DNA of 64,000 nucleotides from Sapria himalayana (GCA_029783825.1 JAREIK010001339.1:97621-161620); one strand, 5' to 3'; shown: positions 24,611 through 36,845, counted from the first letter of the stretch. Translations and numbers: made by a program. Notes: generated by a model from the sequence alone, not told the origin.

Positions 24611-26589
24611 GATAGATAGCTAGATAGATAGATAGACAAGTTGATATAAAAATAGATTGATAGATAGTTATGTAGACACATAGATACATAGACAGATACA
24701 TTGATTGATAGATATATAGAAAGATAGACACATAGACACAAAGTTACATAGACTCATAGAAAGATTCACATATAAGAAAATACACTTATAGAATAATAGA
24801 TAGTTAGACAAATAGACAAATTGAAAAATAAACACATAGACACATAAACATATGGACAGATAGATATATAAATAAATAGATAGATATAAAGATAGATATA
24901 TAAATAAATAGACACATATACAAATATATAAATAGACAAATAAATAAATAGATAGATAGATAAATAGATACATAGATCAAGAGATATATAGATAGTGAGA
25001 TAGATAGTTAGAAAAATAGACAAATAGATAGATAGATAGTAGATATAAAGATAGATAGAAAGATAGATAGACAAATAAACATATAGATATATAGATAGAT
25101 TGATAGATAGACAGATAGATAGATATATAGAAAAATAGCTAATGAAAAAGATAGATATACAAATAAAAAGATTTATATATAAACTGAAAGAAAATAAAAT
25201 AGATAAATAGACAAATATTCAGATAGATAGATAGTTAGATAGTTAGATAGTTAGATAGTTAAATTTATGTTAGATAGACAAATAAATAAATAGATATATA
25301 GATCGACACATATACAGATAGATAGATAAATAGATAGATATACAAATAGACAAATAAACACATAGATAGATAAAGAAATGAACAAATTGATAAATAGATA
25401 GGTAGATATTTAGAAAGATAGTTAGGTAAATAGAAATACATATAGATAGATAGGTAAAAAGATTGACTGATAGAAAGTTAAACAGATAGATGGAAGGATA
25501 GACAGATAGATTGATCGATAGATTAAATAGATAGATAAAGATAGACGGATAGACAAATAGCCATATAGACAAGTAGAGATATAGATAAATAGATAGATAA
25601 ATAGATACTTAGATAGATATATATATATATATATATATAGACAAATTGATTGATAGATAGATAAACATATAAACACAAAAAATAGATAAAAAGATAGATA
25701 GAGAAACTCATAGAGAGATGGACAGATAGATAGATAGAGATATAAAATGATAGACTAAAAAGAAATACTTAGATAGATAGATAGACAAATATATAGTTAG
25801 ACATATAGATAGATATATAGATATACTTATTTATAAATAACTAGATATATAAATAGAGAGATAAATAGATATATGCATAAATAGATATACAAATACACAA
25901 AAATACAAAGGTAGATACACAAATAGATTGATAGCACTTAGATAGACATATAGAAAGAAAGATAGATATATAGATAGGTAGATAGATGTAAAGATAGACA
26001 GCTAGATAGACAGATAGATTCATACATAGATAGATAGGCAAATAGACATATAGAATGATAGACAGATAGATAGATATATAGATAGATAGAATCATAGATA
26101 GATAGATAAATAAACTAAAAGACAGATAGATAGAAGGACATATAAATAGATAGCTAGATATATAGATAGATAGATAGATAGATGAATAGAAAGATAGGTA
26201 GATAGATAGATAGATAGACATATAGATAGCTAAACAAATAGATAGGTAGAATAATAAATAGACATAAAAATAGAATGATAGATAAATAGATAGATGACTA
26301 AATAAATAGGAAGATAGATAAATTCACTATTAGGTAGATAGAAAGAAAGACAATTAGATAGTTTGAAAAATAGATAGTTTGATGTATAAATATATAGATA
26401 AAAAGGTGTGTTTATATATATATATATATAGACATATAGCTAGATAGATAGATAAATAGATAAAAAGACAAATAGACAAATAGAAATAAAGAGAGACAGA
26501 AGGCCAAATAGAAATATAGATAGATAGATATACAGATAAATTGATAGACTAATAGACTGATAGACAACTATATAGATAGACAGATAGAT

Positions 26590-26625
<36 letters not shown>

Positions 26626-27702
26626 ATAGATAGATTGAAAGACATGTTGACACAAGATGCATAGACAAATTGTTACATAGATAGAGAGGTAGATAGACAG
26701 ATAGACACGTAGACACAAAGATACATAGACAAATAGATAGATTCACAGATAAATAAATACACTTATAGACTAATAGACAAATAGGCAAATAGATAATTAG
26801 TTAATAAGATAGATAGGCACATAGTATGATAATCAAATATATGGATAGATAGTAAGATAAATAAATAAACAAATAAAAACATAAAGAATAGAAAAATAGA
26901 CAAATAGACAGATAGATTGCTAGAATTATAGACAGGTTGATAGATAAATAGATAAATATAGAGATACATCGATAGATATATAAAAAGATAGATAGATGGA
27001 TAGACAGAGATAAATAAATAGATAAATAAAAAGATGGATATTATATAAATGATAGATAGATAAATGGATGGAAAAATAGACATATAAAGAGATAGAGAGA
27101 TAAATAGATAGACATATAGATAGATAAATAGATATATAGATTTATATATAGTGATATCGATGAATAATGAGATAATAGATATAAAAATAGATAGATAGAT
27201 ATATAGACAGATAGATAGATAGCCAGATAGTCAGATAGCTAGATAGAAATAGAGATAGAAATATAGATAGATAGATAGATCAAATTATTAAAAGATAGAT
27301 TGATAGATTGATATGTAGATAGGCAAATAGATAGATAGACAAATAGATAGATAGAAACTTATATAGATAGATAGATAAGTAGATAGATATATCGACAGAT
27401 CTAAAATATAAATAGATAGATATACAAATATATAGATATATAGATAGAAAGATACATACATAGACATATAGTTAGATAGACAAACAGATAGACAGATAGA
27501 TAAATAGATAGATAGATAGATAAACATATTATTAGATAGCTAGATATACTATTAGATAGATAAACAAATAGACATATAGACAGATAAAAAGAATTATAGA
27601 TAGATATATTGACAAAAAGATATATAAATAAACAAATAGATAGATATTTAAATAGATAAATAGATAGAAAGATATTATATAGATATTCAAATAAAAAGAT
27701 AT

Positions 27703-28220
27703 ATTGACAGCAATGATAGAGATCAAGTTGTTGAAGCTAGGGATGAGTTACATAAGATGCTAAACAAGGAAAAGCTTCGATATGCAGTTTTGCTAGTGTT
27801 TGCCAATAAGCAAGATCTTCCCAATGCGATGAATGTAGCTAAAATTACTGACAACTAGAACTTCACTCTCTTCTCCAATGCCATTGGCACATTCAGAGCA
27901 CTTGTGCTACCTGTGGCGAGGGCCTCTAATTGGATCTTTATTAGTTTTCCAATTACATTGCCAGCAAATCATAAACAATTTTAGCAGGATGAGGCAAACT
28001 TTGTTGACATATCTGGATGTGGATCTAATCGTTGCTTATTTTGCTTGAGTTTTGTTCTGTTATGTGGATGACATCACCTGTTTCTAGGATGATTCAAAAT
28101 GTATTTATATTTATATATTAACGCCTGAAATACTAGATCGCATTTACTTTCTTCTGATCTGTTACAAGCTAAACTTGTTTGTTTTCTATTTTGTGTCTTT
28201 TTGACATTGAATCCCAAAGG
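27703..28220 (+). pseudogene. ADP-ribosylation factor (ARF1-type) pseudogene, 3' part
   Basis: Starting directly at the edge of the GATA tract, the translation reads [20 protein letters not shown], then [16 protein letters not shown] and KITDN. This is the second half of a plant ARF1 GTPase, including the NKQD guanine-specificity motif. After an in-frame stop near 27857 and a frameshift, the C-terminus continues as LHSLLQCHWHIQSTCATCGEGL and then ...FSNYIASKS, with more stops, ending at TAA 27972-27974. The sequence to about 28220 looks like a plant 3' UTR. The N-terminal half with the P-loop and switch regions is missing. ARFs recruit coats to Golgi membranes; this fragment cannot. No poly(A) is visible. 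Confidence 0.9.
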
Positions 28221-28224
28221 TATA

Positions 28225-29300
28225 AGAACATATAACTATAAATAATTATCTTTGACTATATGTATAACTATAAAATATTATACATAACTATATTTAAAAA
28301 TATAATTAACAACATATTTTTAATATACATTTTTATAAATTAGTATATAAAAATGTATTTTACCATATATATACTTATAGATAACTATATGCATACATAT
28401 ATAAAATTATATAAAAAATATATATATGCATACATTTATTAATTAATGTATAACTATATGTGTAACTATAAGTATAACCACATGTAACTATATTTATAAT
28501 TAAATGTATAATAAAATACAACATTATGTTTAACTATATGTGTATAAGTATATATAAATAGTTGTATAACTATATATAAATATTTTCATAACTATATAAC
28601 ACTTTATATAATTAAATATAACTATATTTGTAACTATGTATACATATATGTAAATCTATATATTTATTTATAACGTTATATATTTATGTATAACTATTTG
28701 TATGAATATATTTATGTATAACTATTTGTATGAATATATTTATGTATAACTATTTGTATGAATATATTTATATATAACTATATGTTTAACTAAATAAAAA
28801 TATTTTTAGCTATATATACTATATGTATAATAACACATAACTATAAATAATTGTATCTTATTATATGTATAACTATAATAGCTTTATACATAACTATATT
28901 TAAATATATAATTTATAACTTATATTTAATATTCATTTGTATATATTAGTATATAAAAAATGTATTTTTTCATACCTATACCTATAGATAACTATATGTA
29001 TAAATATATAAAATTATATGATATAGCTACATGTATAAATATAAGTATAACTTTATGTGTAACTATATGTATAACCACATGTAACTATATTTACAATTAC
29101 TTGTAGAACAACATACAACATTATGTTAAATTATATGTGTATAACAATATATAAATATTTGTAAAACTAAATAAAACTTTATATAATTAAATATAACTAT
29201 ATTTCTAACTATTTATACATATGTGTATACATATTATAAATCTAAATATTTGTTTATAACTTTGTATAAATTTATGTAAAACTAAATATAACTACTCATG

Positions 29301-29363
<63 letters not shown>

Positions 29364-29995
29364 CTAAATGTTTAACGATATATACTTTTTTATAAATATA
29401 TATATTATATGTATAATTAACTATAATTATAAATAATTCTATCTTGCTATATGTATAACTATAAAAAATTTATACATAACTATATTAAAATATATAATTA
29501 ACAATGTATATTTAATATAAATTTTTATATATTAGTATAAAAAATGGATTTTAGTATATCCATACCTATACATAATTATATGTATAAATATATGAAATTA
29601 TATGAAATATATATATATATATATACATGTATAAATATAAGTTTAACTATACATGTAACTATATGTACAACCACATGTAACTATATTTATAATTATATGT
29701 AAAAAAACATACAACATAATGTTTAACTATATGTGTATAACTATAAAAAAATATTTGTATAACTATAAAAAACTCTATATAAATAAATAAACTTTATTTT
29801 TAATTATGTATACATATATGTAAATCTATATATTTATTTATAACTTTGTATACATTTATGTATATCTACTTATAACTACTTGTATGCATATATCTATATA
29901 TAACTATAAGTTTACCTATATGCAACTATTTATAACTACATTTACTTTATGTGTCCTAAAATATCATTATATATGGGATAATACTAATTTGTTGC
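28225..29995. repeat. Three tandem AT-rich units of about 0.6 kb
   Basis: Three diverged copies begin near 28230, 28843 and 29425. Each runs through ATAACTATAAATAATT, ATGTATAACTATA, a TTAGTATATAAAAAATG-like word, ATACCTATA, and AACCACATGTAACTATA. Shorter internal repeats include a 33-bp unit (TATGTATAACTATTTGTATG) three times at about 28670-28770 and a (TA)n run at 29304-29362. The same units occur inverted at 52030-53250, so they belong to family A. Confidence 0.8.
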
Positions 29996-30499
29996 AATAA
30001 CTTAAAATTAAAAGGCATAAGATATAATATCAACAATATGTAAGCACATAGCATGAATGTGTCCTTTGGTTATGCTCATATGTGGTAAAATACAAATAAG
30101 GGCCGAACTCTTACCTAATTTTAGCCCTTGGGCCTCAAGCTCATATATGAACTTATGTATGACAAAATACATAATATTTGATAGGTTTGTATAGAAGAAA
30201 TTTTCATTTATGTTAGTCCAATGCATGAGTCCCATATTTACCGATTTCAGCTTTATCAAAAGGAGACCTAGCTTATATTATCTTCATTATTCCTAAAACA
30301 TTTTATTTTTGCACTCTCTTTCTCTCTAAACTTCATTGCTAGATATCTTTTAGATTTTTGTTGAAGTTGTATGACAATCAACTTTAATTTGTGTTTGTTC
30401 ATGTCTATAATAACTATTTATATATATATATGAATATGTTTGTGCCTCCCTGAATTTTTTGGGTAGAGTTTTAGCCTATTTATAGGTATGTAAAAACTT

Positions 30500-30850
30500 T
30501 TGCTGGTCCTCCATGGTGGTGGGAACAACACTTTAGCTTCTGAAGCTGTGAGATGTACCAAAAAATTAATTCTATGTAAATGCATGTTTGTTATTTACAC
30601 TCTTATTTTGTGCAGATATGCCTCATCGCAGTTTAGATATGTGACTGCTTGTTATCAGTTTTTAGTTTGTAAATGATGTATGTTATCCTTCATGTGTAGG
30701 TGTAACAATGTTCTCTATCTGCGTGGAGTACCAGAAGAAAAAGAATGAGAAATGCTGACCATCCCTGAGAGACCTATATGCGTGTTTTTTAAGTCCTATA
30801 TTATTTTTTCTATTTTTTTTGAATGTATGTGTATTTGCATTAAATTATAA
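30500..30850 (+). other. Possible captured gene fragment, unrecognised
   Basis: This stretch has higher GC than its flanks and acceptor-like sites (GTGCAG at about 30610-30618 and GTGTAG near 30700). The second is followed by a frame reading CNNVLYLRGVPEEKE before a stop. It is absent from the A2 element. I do not recognise the protein. Confidence 0.25.
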
Positions 30851-30884
30851 GTGTGTGTATCATCAAAGGCTATGTGATTATATA

Positions 30885-31195
30885 TATTTACATATAATAT
30901 TGTAGTATATATATAAATATATACTTGGTTTAAATGTACATATATACTTAGTATATATCTACGTATATACATAGTATATAACTACGTATATACACAGTAT
31001 ATATGTTCGTATATATAGAGTATATTTGTACGTATATACTTAGTATATACGTACATATATACTATAGTATATACGTATGTATCTACTCAGTATATACTTA
31101 CTTTTATGCTGTAGTATATACATACGTATATACTCGGTATATATGTACTTTTATACTATAGTATATATGTATGTATATACCGAGTATATACATAA
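30885..31195. repeat. Palindromic GTATATAC/GTAC block
   Basis: At least ten repeats of roughly 20 bases made from AGTATATAC, GTACATATATAC and ACTATAGTATATA, many exactly self-complementary. It could fold into long hairpins. Related shorter blocks lie beside the triplet islands at 32060-32220, 46700-46870 and 47690-47890. Confidence 0.65.
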
Positions 31196-31533
31196 GTGGG
31201 TGCATATATTTATTTGTAGACATGTATATATTATCATAAGTACACACCTATTTACATACAGAATCACTTTTGAATATATAATTACTCGGGCTGGTCTGGT
31301 CATCATCGTGCATTGGTCACTGATATAGGTAATAAAAGTAATGGATATTAGACTTTTCCTAAAGCTTTCAGATAATATTTTTGGTCCAGTCCACCCAGAC
31401 ACATAGAGGTTGGTCTTAAAAATCTTAGTGATTATATTGATATGCAATTATCACATCGTACAAAGTAAACGTATGAATAAAATAGTTTTGTTGCTCTAGA
31501 TTCTACAATGATTGATTCTAATTGTACTAGGTC

Positions 31534-31683
31534 TTAGAATGATGTTGATGATGATGCTCGTGTAGCATCGTGTAATTCTGGTCCAGAAGGAATATCGGTT
31601 TCTATTTTGGGAAAAGCAGCTTGCCACCTCATCAAAAACTCGCTCAATCTAAAGTTCATCAGTCGAGCATCATCACCCACCAT
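31534..31683 (-). other. Short ORF (49 codons), homologue of 889-1038
   Basis: Minus-strand ATG at 31681-31683 to stop at 31534-31536, beginning MVGDDARLMN and ending in a serine-rich tail like its counterpart. Same length, same place next to the triplet island. See 889-1038 for why coding function is doubtful. Confidence 0.3.
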
Positions 31684-31689
31684 TTTTTT

Positions 31690-32045
31690 TATTATTAACA
31701 GTGGCGGTGGCAGTGGCGGTAGTGGTAGTAGCGGCAGCATCAGAGGTAGCACCGGCAGTAGTGATAATGGTAGTTGAGACAACGGCAGTGGTAGCAGCAA
31801 TGGCAGGAGTAGCAGCAGTGGTGGTAGTAGTGACAGTGGTGGCAGCAGCGGTAATAGTGGTGGCAGTGGCAGCAGCGGTAATACCGGCGGCAGTGGAAGC
31901 AGTAGTAATAGTGGTGGCAGCGGTAGAAGAGGCAGCAGCGGCAGTGGCAGCGGCGGCAAGAGTGGTAGTGGTAGTAGTAGTTGTGGGAGCAGTAGATAGA
32001 GTGGCAGGGGCAACAACAGAATTAGCAGGAATAGCAACAGCAACA
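31690..32045 (-). repeat. GC-rich triplet-repeat island 2
   Basis: About 355 bases of degenerate GGC/GGT/AGC triplets (GTGGCAGTGGCGG and similar), the longest of the four islands and inverted relative to the others, in keeping with the inverted terminal region. Open in several frames as poly-Ala/Val or Pro/Leu strings, which is expected of such triplets. Confidence 0.75.
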
Positions 32046-32689
32046 AATATGATATATACGTACGTATAATACTACTGTATTTTATGTACATATATACTTA
32101 GTATATTTGTACTCAGTATATATGTACACATAATACTATAGTTTGTATGTACATATACTACAAAAATATATGTATGAGTGAAATGCTAGTATATATTTAC
32201 ATATATACTATAGTATTATATATTTATCAAAATATAATTTTTTTTTATTTTGATTTGATTGAGTTGTTTAAATTTCTTACAGATATGGTACCGTATTATT
32301 CCCCATACAAAGCTTGTATAAGTGATGGGATTTTTCACTAGACATGATGTGTCGTGACTCTAACAGCTTTGTCGCAGTAGAAAAATGGTGATCGAAGGAG
32401 CAGAGGGAAAGAAAGCAACATCAATGAATGGATAGATTATACTTTATGCACTGTCGGCAGATACATTGACGAATAAGATGTAATAAAATTTTATTATTTT
32501 TTTGTTTTAATTATGTAAAATATTGTATTAGAATATGTTATTAAATGATTTTATTTTGTGTTAATTATAAATTATCATTTATAGTTTCTATTTTTATTCA
32601 ATTTAATATAAAAATATTAAATTATTTAATTAAAAAATTTAAAAATAAATTAAATTCTGAAAATAGTTTTGAATTAAAAAAAGCTAGGG

Positions 32690-33142
32690 AAAATTCTCTA
32701 TCTAATTTAGCTAGGGAAAAATCCCATGCTAAATTTGCAAGGTTAAAATTACTAGCTAAATTAGCTAGGAAATTTTTATTAGCTAATTTGCTAGGGATAT
32801 CTTTATTTTAACAAGGGATTTTTCTGTCGCTAAATTTATTTAGCTAGGGACTATTTCTATTGCTAGTATTTAGCGATGAGCACTTTAGCTTGTGAATACT
32901 TCTGCCGTTATATCTATTTAGCAATGGAAAATCTCATTTATCTTGCTAATTTAGCTAGAAAAATTATTTTTTTAGCTAGGGATTTTCCGTAGCTAAATTT
33001 TTAGCTAGGGACACTTTCCCTAGCTAAATTTTAGCGATGAGAACTTTAGATAGAGAATTCAACTGTTGTTAATCCATCTTTATATCCCATTTAGTGATGA
33101 AAAATGTCCATTTAGCTAGGGAATTGTCCCTAGCTATATGAG
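32690..33142 (-). repeat. Subterminal repeats of A1 right end
   Basis: Repeated AATTTAGCTAGG, GTCGCTAAATTT and TTAGCGATGAG words, both orientations, up to the terminus. The same motif set occurs at 1-300, 45838-46250 and 57840-58904. Inferred TNPA-binding arrays. Confidence 0.75.
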
Positions 33143-33157
33143 ATTTTTCTTGTAGTG
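33143..33157 (-). repeat. CACTA terminal inverted repeat (right)
   Basis: ATTTTTCTTGTAGTG, the exact complement of CACTACAAGAAAAAT at 45824-45838. CACTACAAGAAAA is the classic En/Spm superfamily end. The adjoining bases AGA would be one copy of a 3-bp target duplication; the partner lies outside the window. Confidence 0.85.
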
Positions 33158-33840
33158 AGAAATTTGGATGAACAAAATTCTATTATCTTATGCAATCTTG
33201 AAAAAATCTTTCATCCTAGTTTATCTGACTCAATCGAACATCTTCTAGTGCTCTTGGCTTATGAAGCTAGGATTGATGGTCCTGTCCATTATCATTGGAT
33301 GTATCCTTTAGAAAGGTAATATTAATTCACTAAATAAATTCTTTTCTTATATATATTTTTATATACACAAAAATGACTTGTAATTTTTAATAATCTTTTT
33401 GTAGATACTATAGGAAAATAAACCATAAAATAATAAATAAGACTCATGTAGAGGGTTCTATATCAATAGGTTATATTATGGATGAGGCTGCTAAATTCAC
33501 ATCATTCTATTACAAAGAAGGAGATCTAACTTTTCCACTTGAGGAAGAGTGGAATGAAGTTTATCTTTATGGCAATGTGGATAATGATATGTTTGAAATT
33601 TTTAAGCATCCGAGTAAAGCAATTGGTGATGAAGGAATATGGTATCTAACAGACTATTAATATACTATAGTTCATCTATATGTCCTAATGAATTTCCCTG
33701 AGGTTCAACCATGTTGGTATTGTTGTTATAATCGAAGATGTGGTGGGGGATGAAGATGTCCTTTTAGTCGCATCTTTTGAGATGGATACTTGTGGAGATG
33801 TAGATGTTGATGAAAATTTAATTTATTATGAAAAATAAAT
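33158..33840 (+). pseudogene. CACTA element B: transposase C-terminal part (DUF4218-DUF4216)
   Basis: Beginning at the junction with the A1 terminus, the translation reads EKIFHPSLSDSIEHLLVLLA and then YEARIDGPVHYHWMYPLER, the conserved DUF4218 region. An intron with GT...AG borders (33316-33404) follows. The next exon carries YYRKINHKIINKTHVEGS, then HPSKAIGDEGIWYLTDY, a stop at 33658-33660, and the DUF4216 start HLYVLMNFPEVQP with a frameshift. The N-terminal TNP2 domain is missing, presumably separated by the A1 insertion and lying left of the window or lost. The intron sits at the same codon as in the TNP2 gene of A2 (about 49369). Confidence 0.88.
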
Positions 33841-33999
33841 GAGTGATGAAGATGAGTTTGAATATGATGCTACTACATATGAAGAATAAGACAAACTAGA
33901 TTTGGATAATTCTAATGAGAATGAGTAGGCAGTGTGTTTTATGTTATTTTAATTATTAATCATTTTTGTTTAGTTTCATTGCCTTATGTATTTTTTATA

Positions 34000-35830
34000 G
34001 ATATGGCACATGGATGAGGTAGAGGCAGCACGTTGCAAGGTTGTACGAGTTATGGTATAGGCAGCATAGCCTTGGGTATGCTCGAAACTGGTAGAAGGGC
34101 ATGGGTGGATGAGATGCCATAGCAGACAGAGAAGGTTGTGAATGTACCATAGCAGCAGCATCATCTGACTGATCCACATAATGGTCCTGGGATTTTGATA
34201 AATGATCAAAAGGCATAGGAGAGAGAGGAGGGAGAGGATGGAGATGTTGGAGAGTTTTCCTTAGAGCACCATACTGATGAGATACTCTCTATTGCTCAAT
34301 TTGTTCAGACAATTGATAATTCGTAGGATATAAAACTTAACAAATTATTTATCAATTTTTTAATTTATTTCTTACTTGCTAATAATTTTTTTGTTGCATG
34401 ATGAAGTTAGAGCCATCTAGTTCCATTTCTAGGGTTCTGAGGACAATTTACTGGAAGTCCTTTTAACCTAATGGACATAATTGGAAGTCACTCAAACATA
34501 TAGACCAATTGATGATTTGGAGAGAATTTAAGGTAAATATTACTACCTAAAAATTTTACATATTTTATTTATTATTTTGTTCATTGATTAAAAATTATTT
34601 ATTTATGGATGCAGAAAGTTTACAGGTAGACACAGCCAAAGGAGGCGGTCAAAAGTGTATTCTACAAACATGTTGGCAGTTGGTATAAAGACACCATGTA
34701 TGAGATCAAAGATACAATGGTTGAAGAAGAAAGAAAAAGATTCGAGCGTCCCGGATCATGTTTTCAAGGAGTGGAGGAGCAGTTTGGAAGATTTGGATTA
34801 TAGGAAGAGGTGTGATAAACCGAACGGTAATCGTCGCTCAGAGCGGGCTAGAAAGGGTAGTGGCATGCCTACACAAACTTATAGATCTCGCTCTATGCTT
34901 GATCATGAATGAGCATTGGTATTATTTCTAATTTATACTTTTTATGTTTATTACTTTGTGAATTGTGTTCAATTATGCCTAAATTTCATTTCTCATAAGG
35001 AATTTTTTTTCAATATAATTAACGTATGTATTATTTGTAATTATAGACATGCAAAAAGGGTAAGAAGTCCAATGCTCCTCACTTATTCAGATACATGCAC
35101 ACGAAGGCTCATGATGATCAATCTTTCGTTGATTAGAGATCTCATGTAGCAATTGTAAGTTTATATAAAAAAAATTAATTTTTCTATTTTTTTGTTTGAA
35201 TATAAATTGAAATACTTTTCATAGATTTTTATTAGGCGAGATAATAGGAAATGTTAGCTGTTGTGACTCAAGCGTATTCTTAGTCTACTTCAAGTTCATG
35301 TGATGGTGCAACAGGTAGTTCTCATTCATCAGCTCCACCAGTTGATACGAATCAGAATTGGTATGTGGCTGTTGATGGCAAGGAGAAGATCCCCGTCTAT
35401 GGCATTGGTTCGCCGACATCATCATTCTACTTGCAAAGAAAACTAGACTATGAAACTAAATTTTCAGGACCAGTTTCGAATTTGTTCTAGAAGATGGAAT
35501 TTCAGGACGTGATGCAAAATTCGATATTGTTTCAGTTGGCCGATACCAAGTGATGCATGATTGACTATGAGGATGATAGGCATGAGTTGCGTATGCATTT
35601 TTACTGGCTTACAAAGATGTTTTCGGAAGGAGGACTATAGTTCAAGACTAATGATCTACCTCAGATTATTCAGTGTAATTCTCTAGTTACCGCAACTACT
35701 CCATCACCTACAATAGCACCTGTAGACCTGCATCAGGACTAACAGCAGCAGAAAGCTCTACCCTAGTACTGATATCTCACTGTGTGGACCAGAAATGTCG
35801 CAGCATAACAATTATGATACTAGGTTGGAT
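34000..35830 (+). pseudogene. CACTA element B: TNPA-like protein (Transposase_24)
   Basis: After a low-complexity N-terminal part starting near the ATG at 34002, ISRVLRTIYW (34422-34450) and, past an intron, KEAVKSVFYKHVGSWYKD and EERKRFERPGSCF match the plant Transposase_24 family. The next segment, YRKRCDKPNGNRRSERA, is in another frame (within the open frame 34655-34912). A further exon after 35040 reads APHLFRYMHTKAHDDQSFVD. The tail (35330-35640) contains GKEKIPVYGIGSP and a region like the C-terminal part of these proteins. Several stops and shifts; a pseudogene. TNPA-type proteins bind subterminal repeats. Confidence 0.75.
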
Positions 35831-36072
35831 GATTGAGTGTATTGCACACATTTTTTTTCAATCCCTTAAACTTTGATTTTAGATTTGATTTTTTTTTTCT
35901 CTTGTTGTTTTTAATATATATATGTAGTATATATATAGTTGTTTGCTGGAGTTAATTGAATTTTTTTGTCATGTTATCTGTATATGTTTTTTTAGCAACT
36001 ACATCAAAACTGGAAGTTAATTGGATGTTTTTATGTATTATTTGTTCCAGTTTCTGCAGCAACTACAGAAAA

Positions 36073-36845
36073 ACTACAAAAAAAAATATGGTCGGTAATT
36101 ATTAACCAAATTGTGGCCAAAACCGACCATAATTTTTTAATATTAATGGTTGGTAAAAGATTACCAAATGGTCGGTAATATTTTTGGAAATCAATTACCT
36201 AGCAATAATTTTAAAAGATTTTTGGTCAATATTTTGTCACAATTTTTTTCAGTTATTACCGACCATTTTATGACCATTTACTGATTTAATGCTTTTGGTC
36301 AGAAAATGGTTGGAATATAGTCGAAAATTATTTGTCAGTAAATGGTCTGTAAATTGTCGATAATTATCGACCATTTGGAGACAATTTACCAACCTAATAT
36401 TTTTGGTCATAAAATAGTCGGAATATCATTGGATATTGGTTGTCGGTAATTATCCTCAAAATGATCAGTTATTACCGACATTTTGAGTCCATAAAACGAC
36501 TAAGTGATTTTGGTCAGAAAATGGATAGAATTTAGTCGGTAATTATTTATCGGTGAAGTCTGTAAATGGTCATTAATTATCGACCATTTAGAGACCATGT
36601 TTTGACCTAATTAATTTGGTTAGAAAATTGTAGGAATATTGTTGGTAAATGTTTGTTAGTTTAAGATTGATAAATGGACGATAATTTACTGATTGACTGA
36701 TTTTTTATCCTTAAAAAATTTAGCGACGAGCAAAATTATGACCAATGATTTTGGACGGTAAATGATCGCTATTTGATATACCGACCAAAAAAATCAGAAT
36801 TAGCGAGCAAAAAATTGGTCGATAATTCGGTAAATTTTAGTATTG
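36073..36845. repeat. GGTCGGTAAT subterminal block (element B end or small derivative)
   Basis: More than fifteen copies in both orientations of GGTCGGTAATTA, GACCATTTAC or TTACCGACCAT. The block starts at ACTACAAAAAAAAATATGG (close to a CACTA terminus lacking the first C) and ends near TTTTAGTATTG. Two readings fit: the 3' subterminal region of element B, whose coding part ends just upstream, or a short non-autonomous element inserted there. The motif differs from family A, so B is a separate CACTA family. Confidence 0.6.

Larger units (their letters stand above)
20845..27702 (+). repeat. Degenerate GATA tract (segment 3, 6.9 kb)
   Basis: The largest tract: imperfect GATA with GACA, AATA, TATA, GAAA and GATT variants, plus strand throughout, with embedded (TA)n at about 22955-22990, 25617-25640, 26407-26430 and 26592-26622. 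It contains longer-range duplications (see 23985-24610). It runs straight into the ARF pseudogene at 27703. Minus-strand open frames of 60-144 codons are microsatellite artefacts. Confidence 0.95.
30010..33157 (-). mobile_element. CACTA family A terminal region (A1 right end, TNP2-deleted)
   Basis: Read on the minus strand from 33157, this matches the left part of the element at 45824: TIR, subterminal repeats, AT-rich stretch, triplet island, then a block (about 30490-30234) matching 48265-48542. At that point A1 jumps to a block (about 30210-30010) matching roughly 51806-52030. The 3.3 kb in between in A2 holds the TNP2 transposase gene. A1 therefore looks like an internal-deletion, non-autonomous derivative in inverted orientation. 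The segment 30500-31500 is not present in A2, while 31150-31440 is shared with 1140-1440. Confidence 0.8.

Noticed and set aside
31534..32091. 185-codon Pro/Leu-rich and 122-codon Ala/Val-rich frames on opposite strands
   Set aside because: They are translations of the triplet-repeat island. All frames are open on both strands. Only the 49-codon part at 31534-31683 is kept as a doubtful ORF because it has a counterpart.
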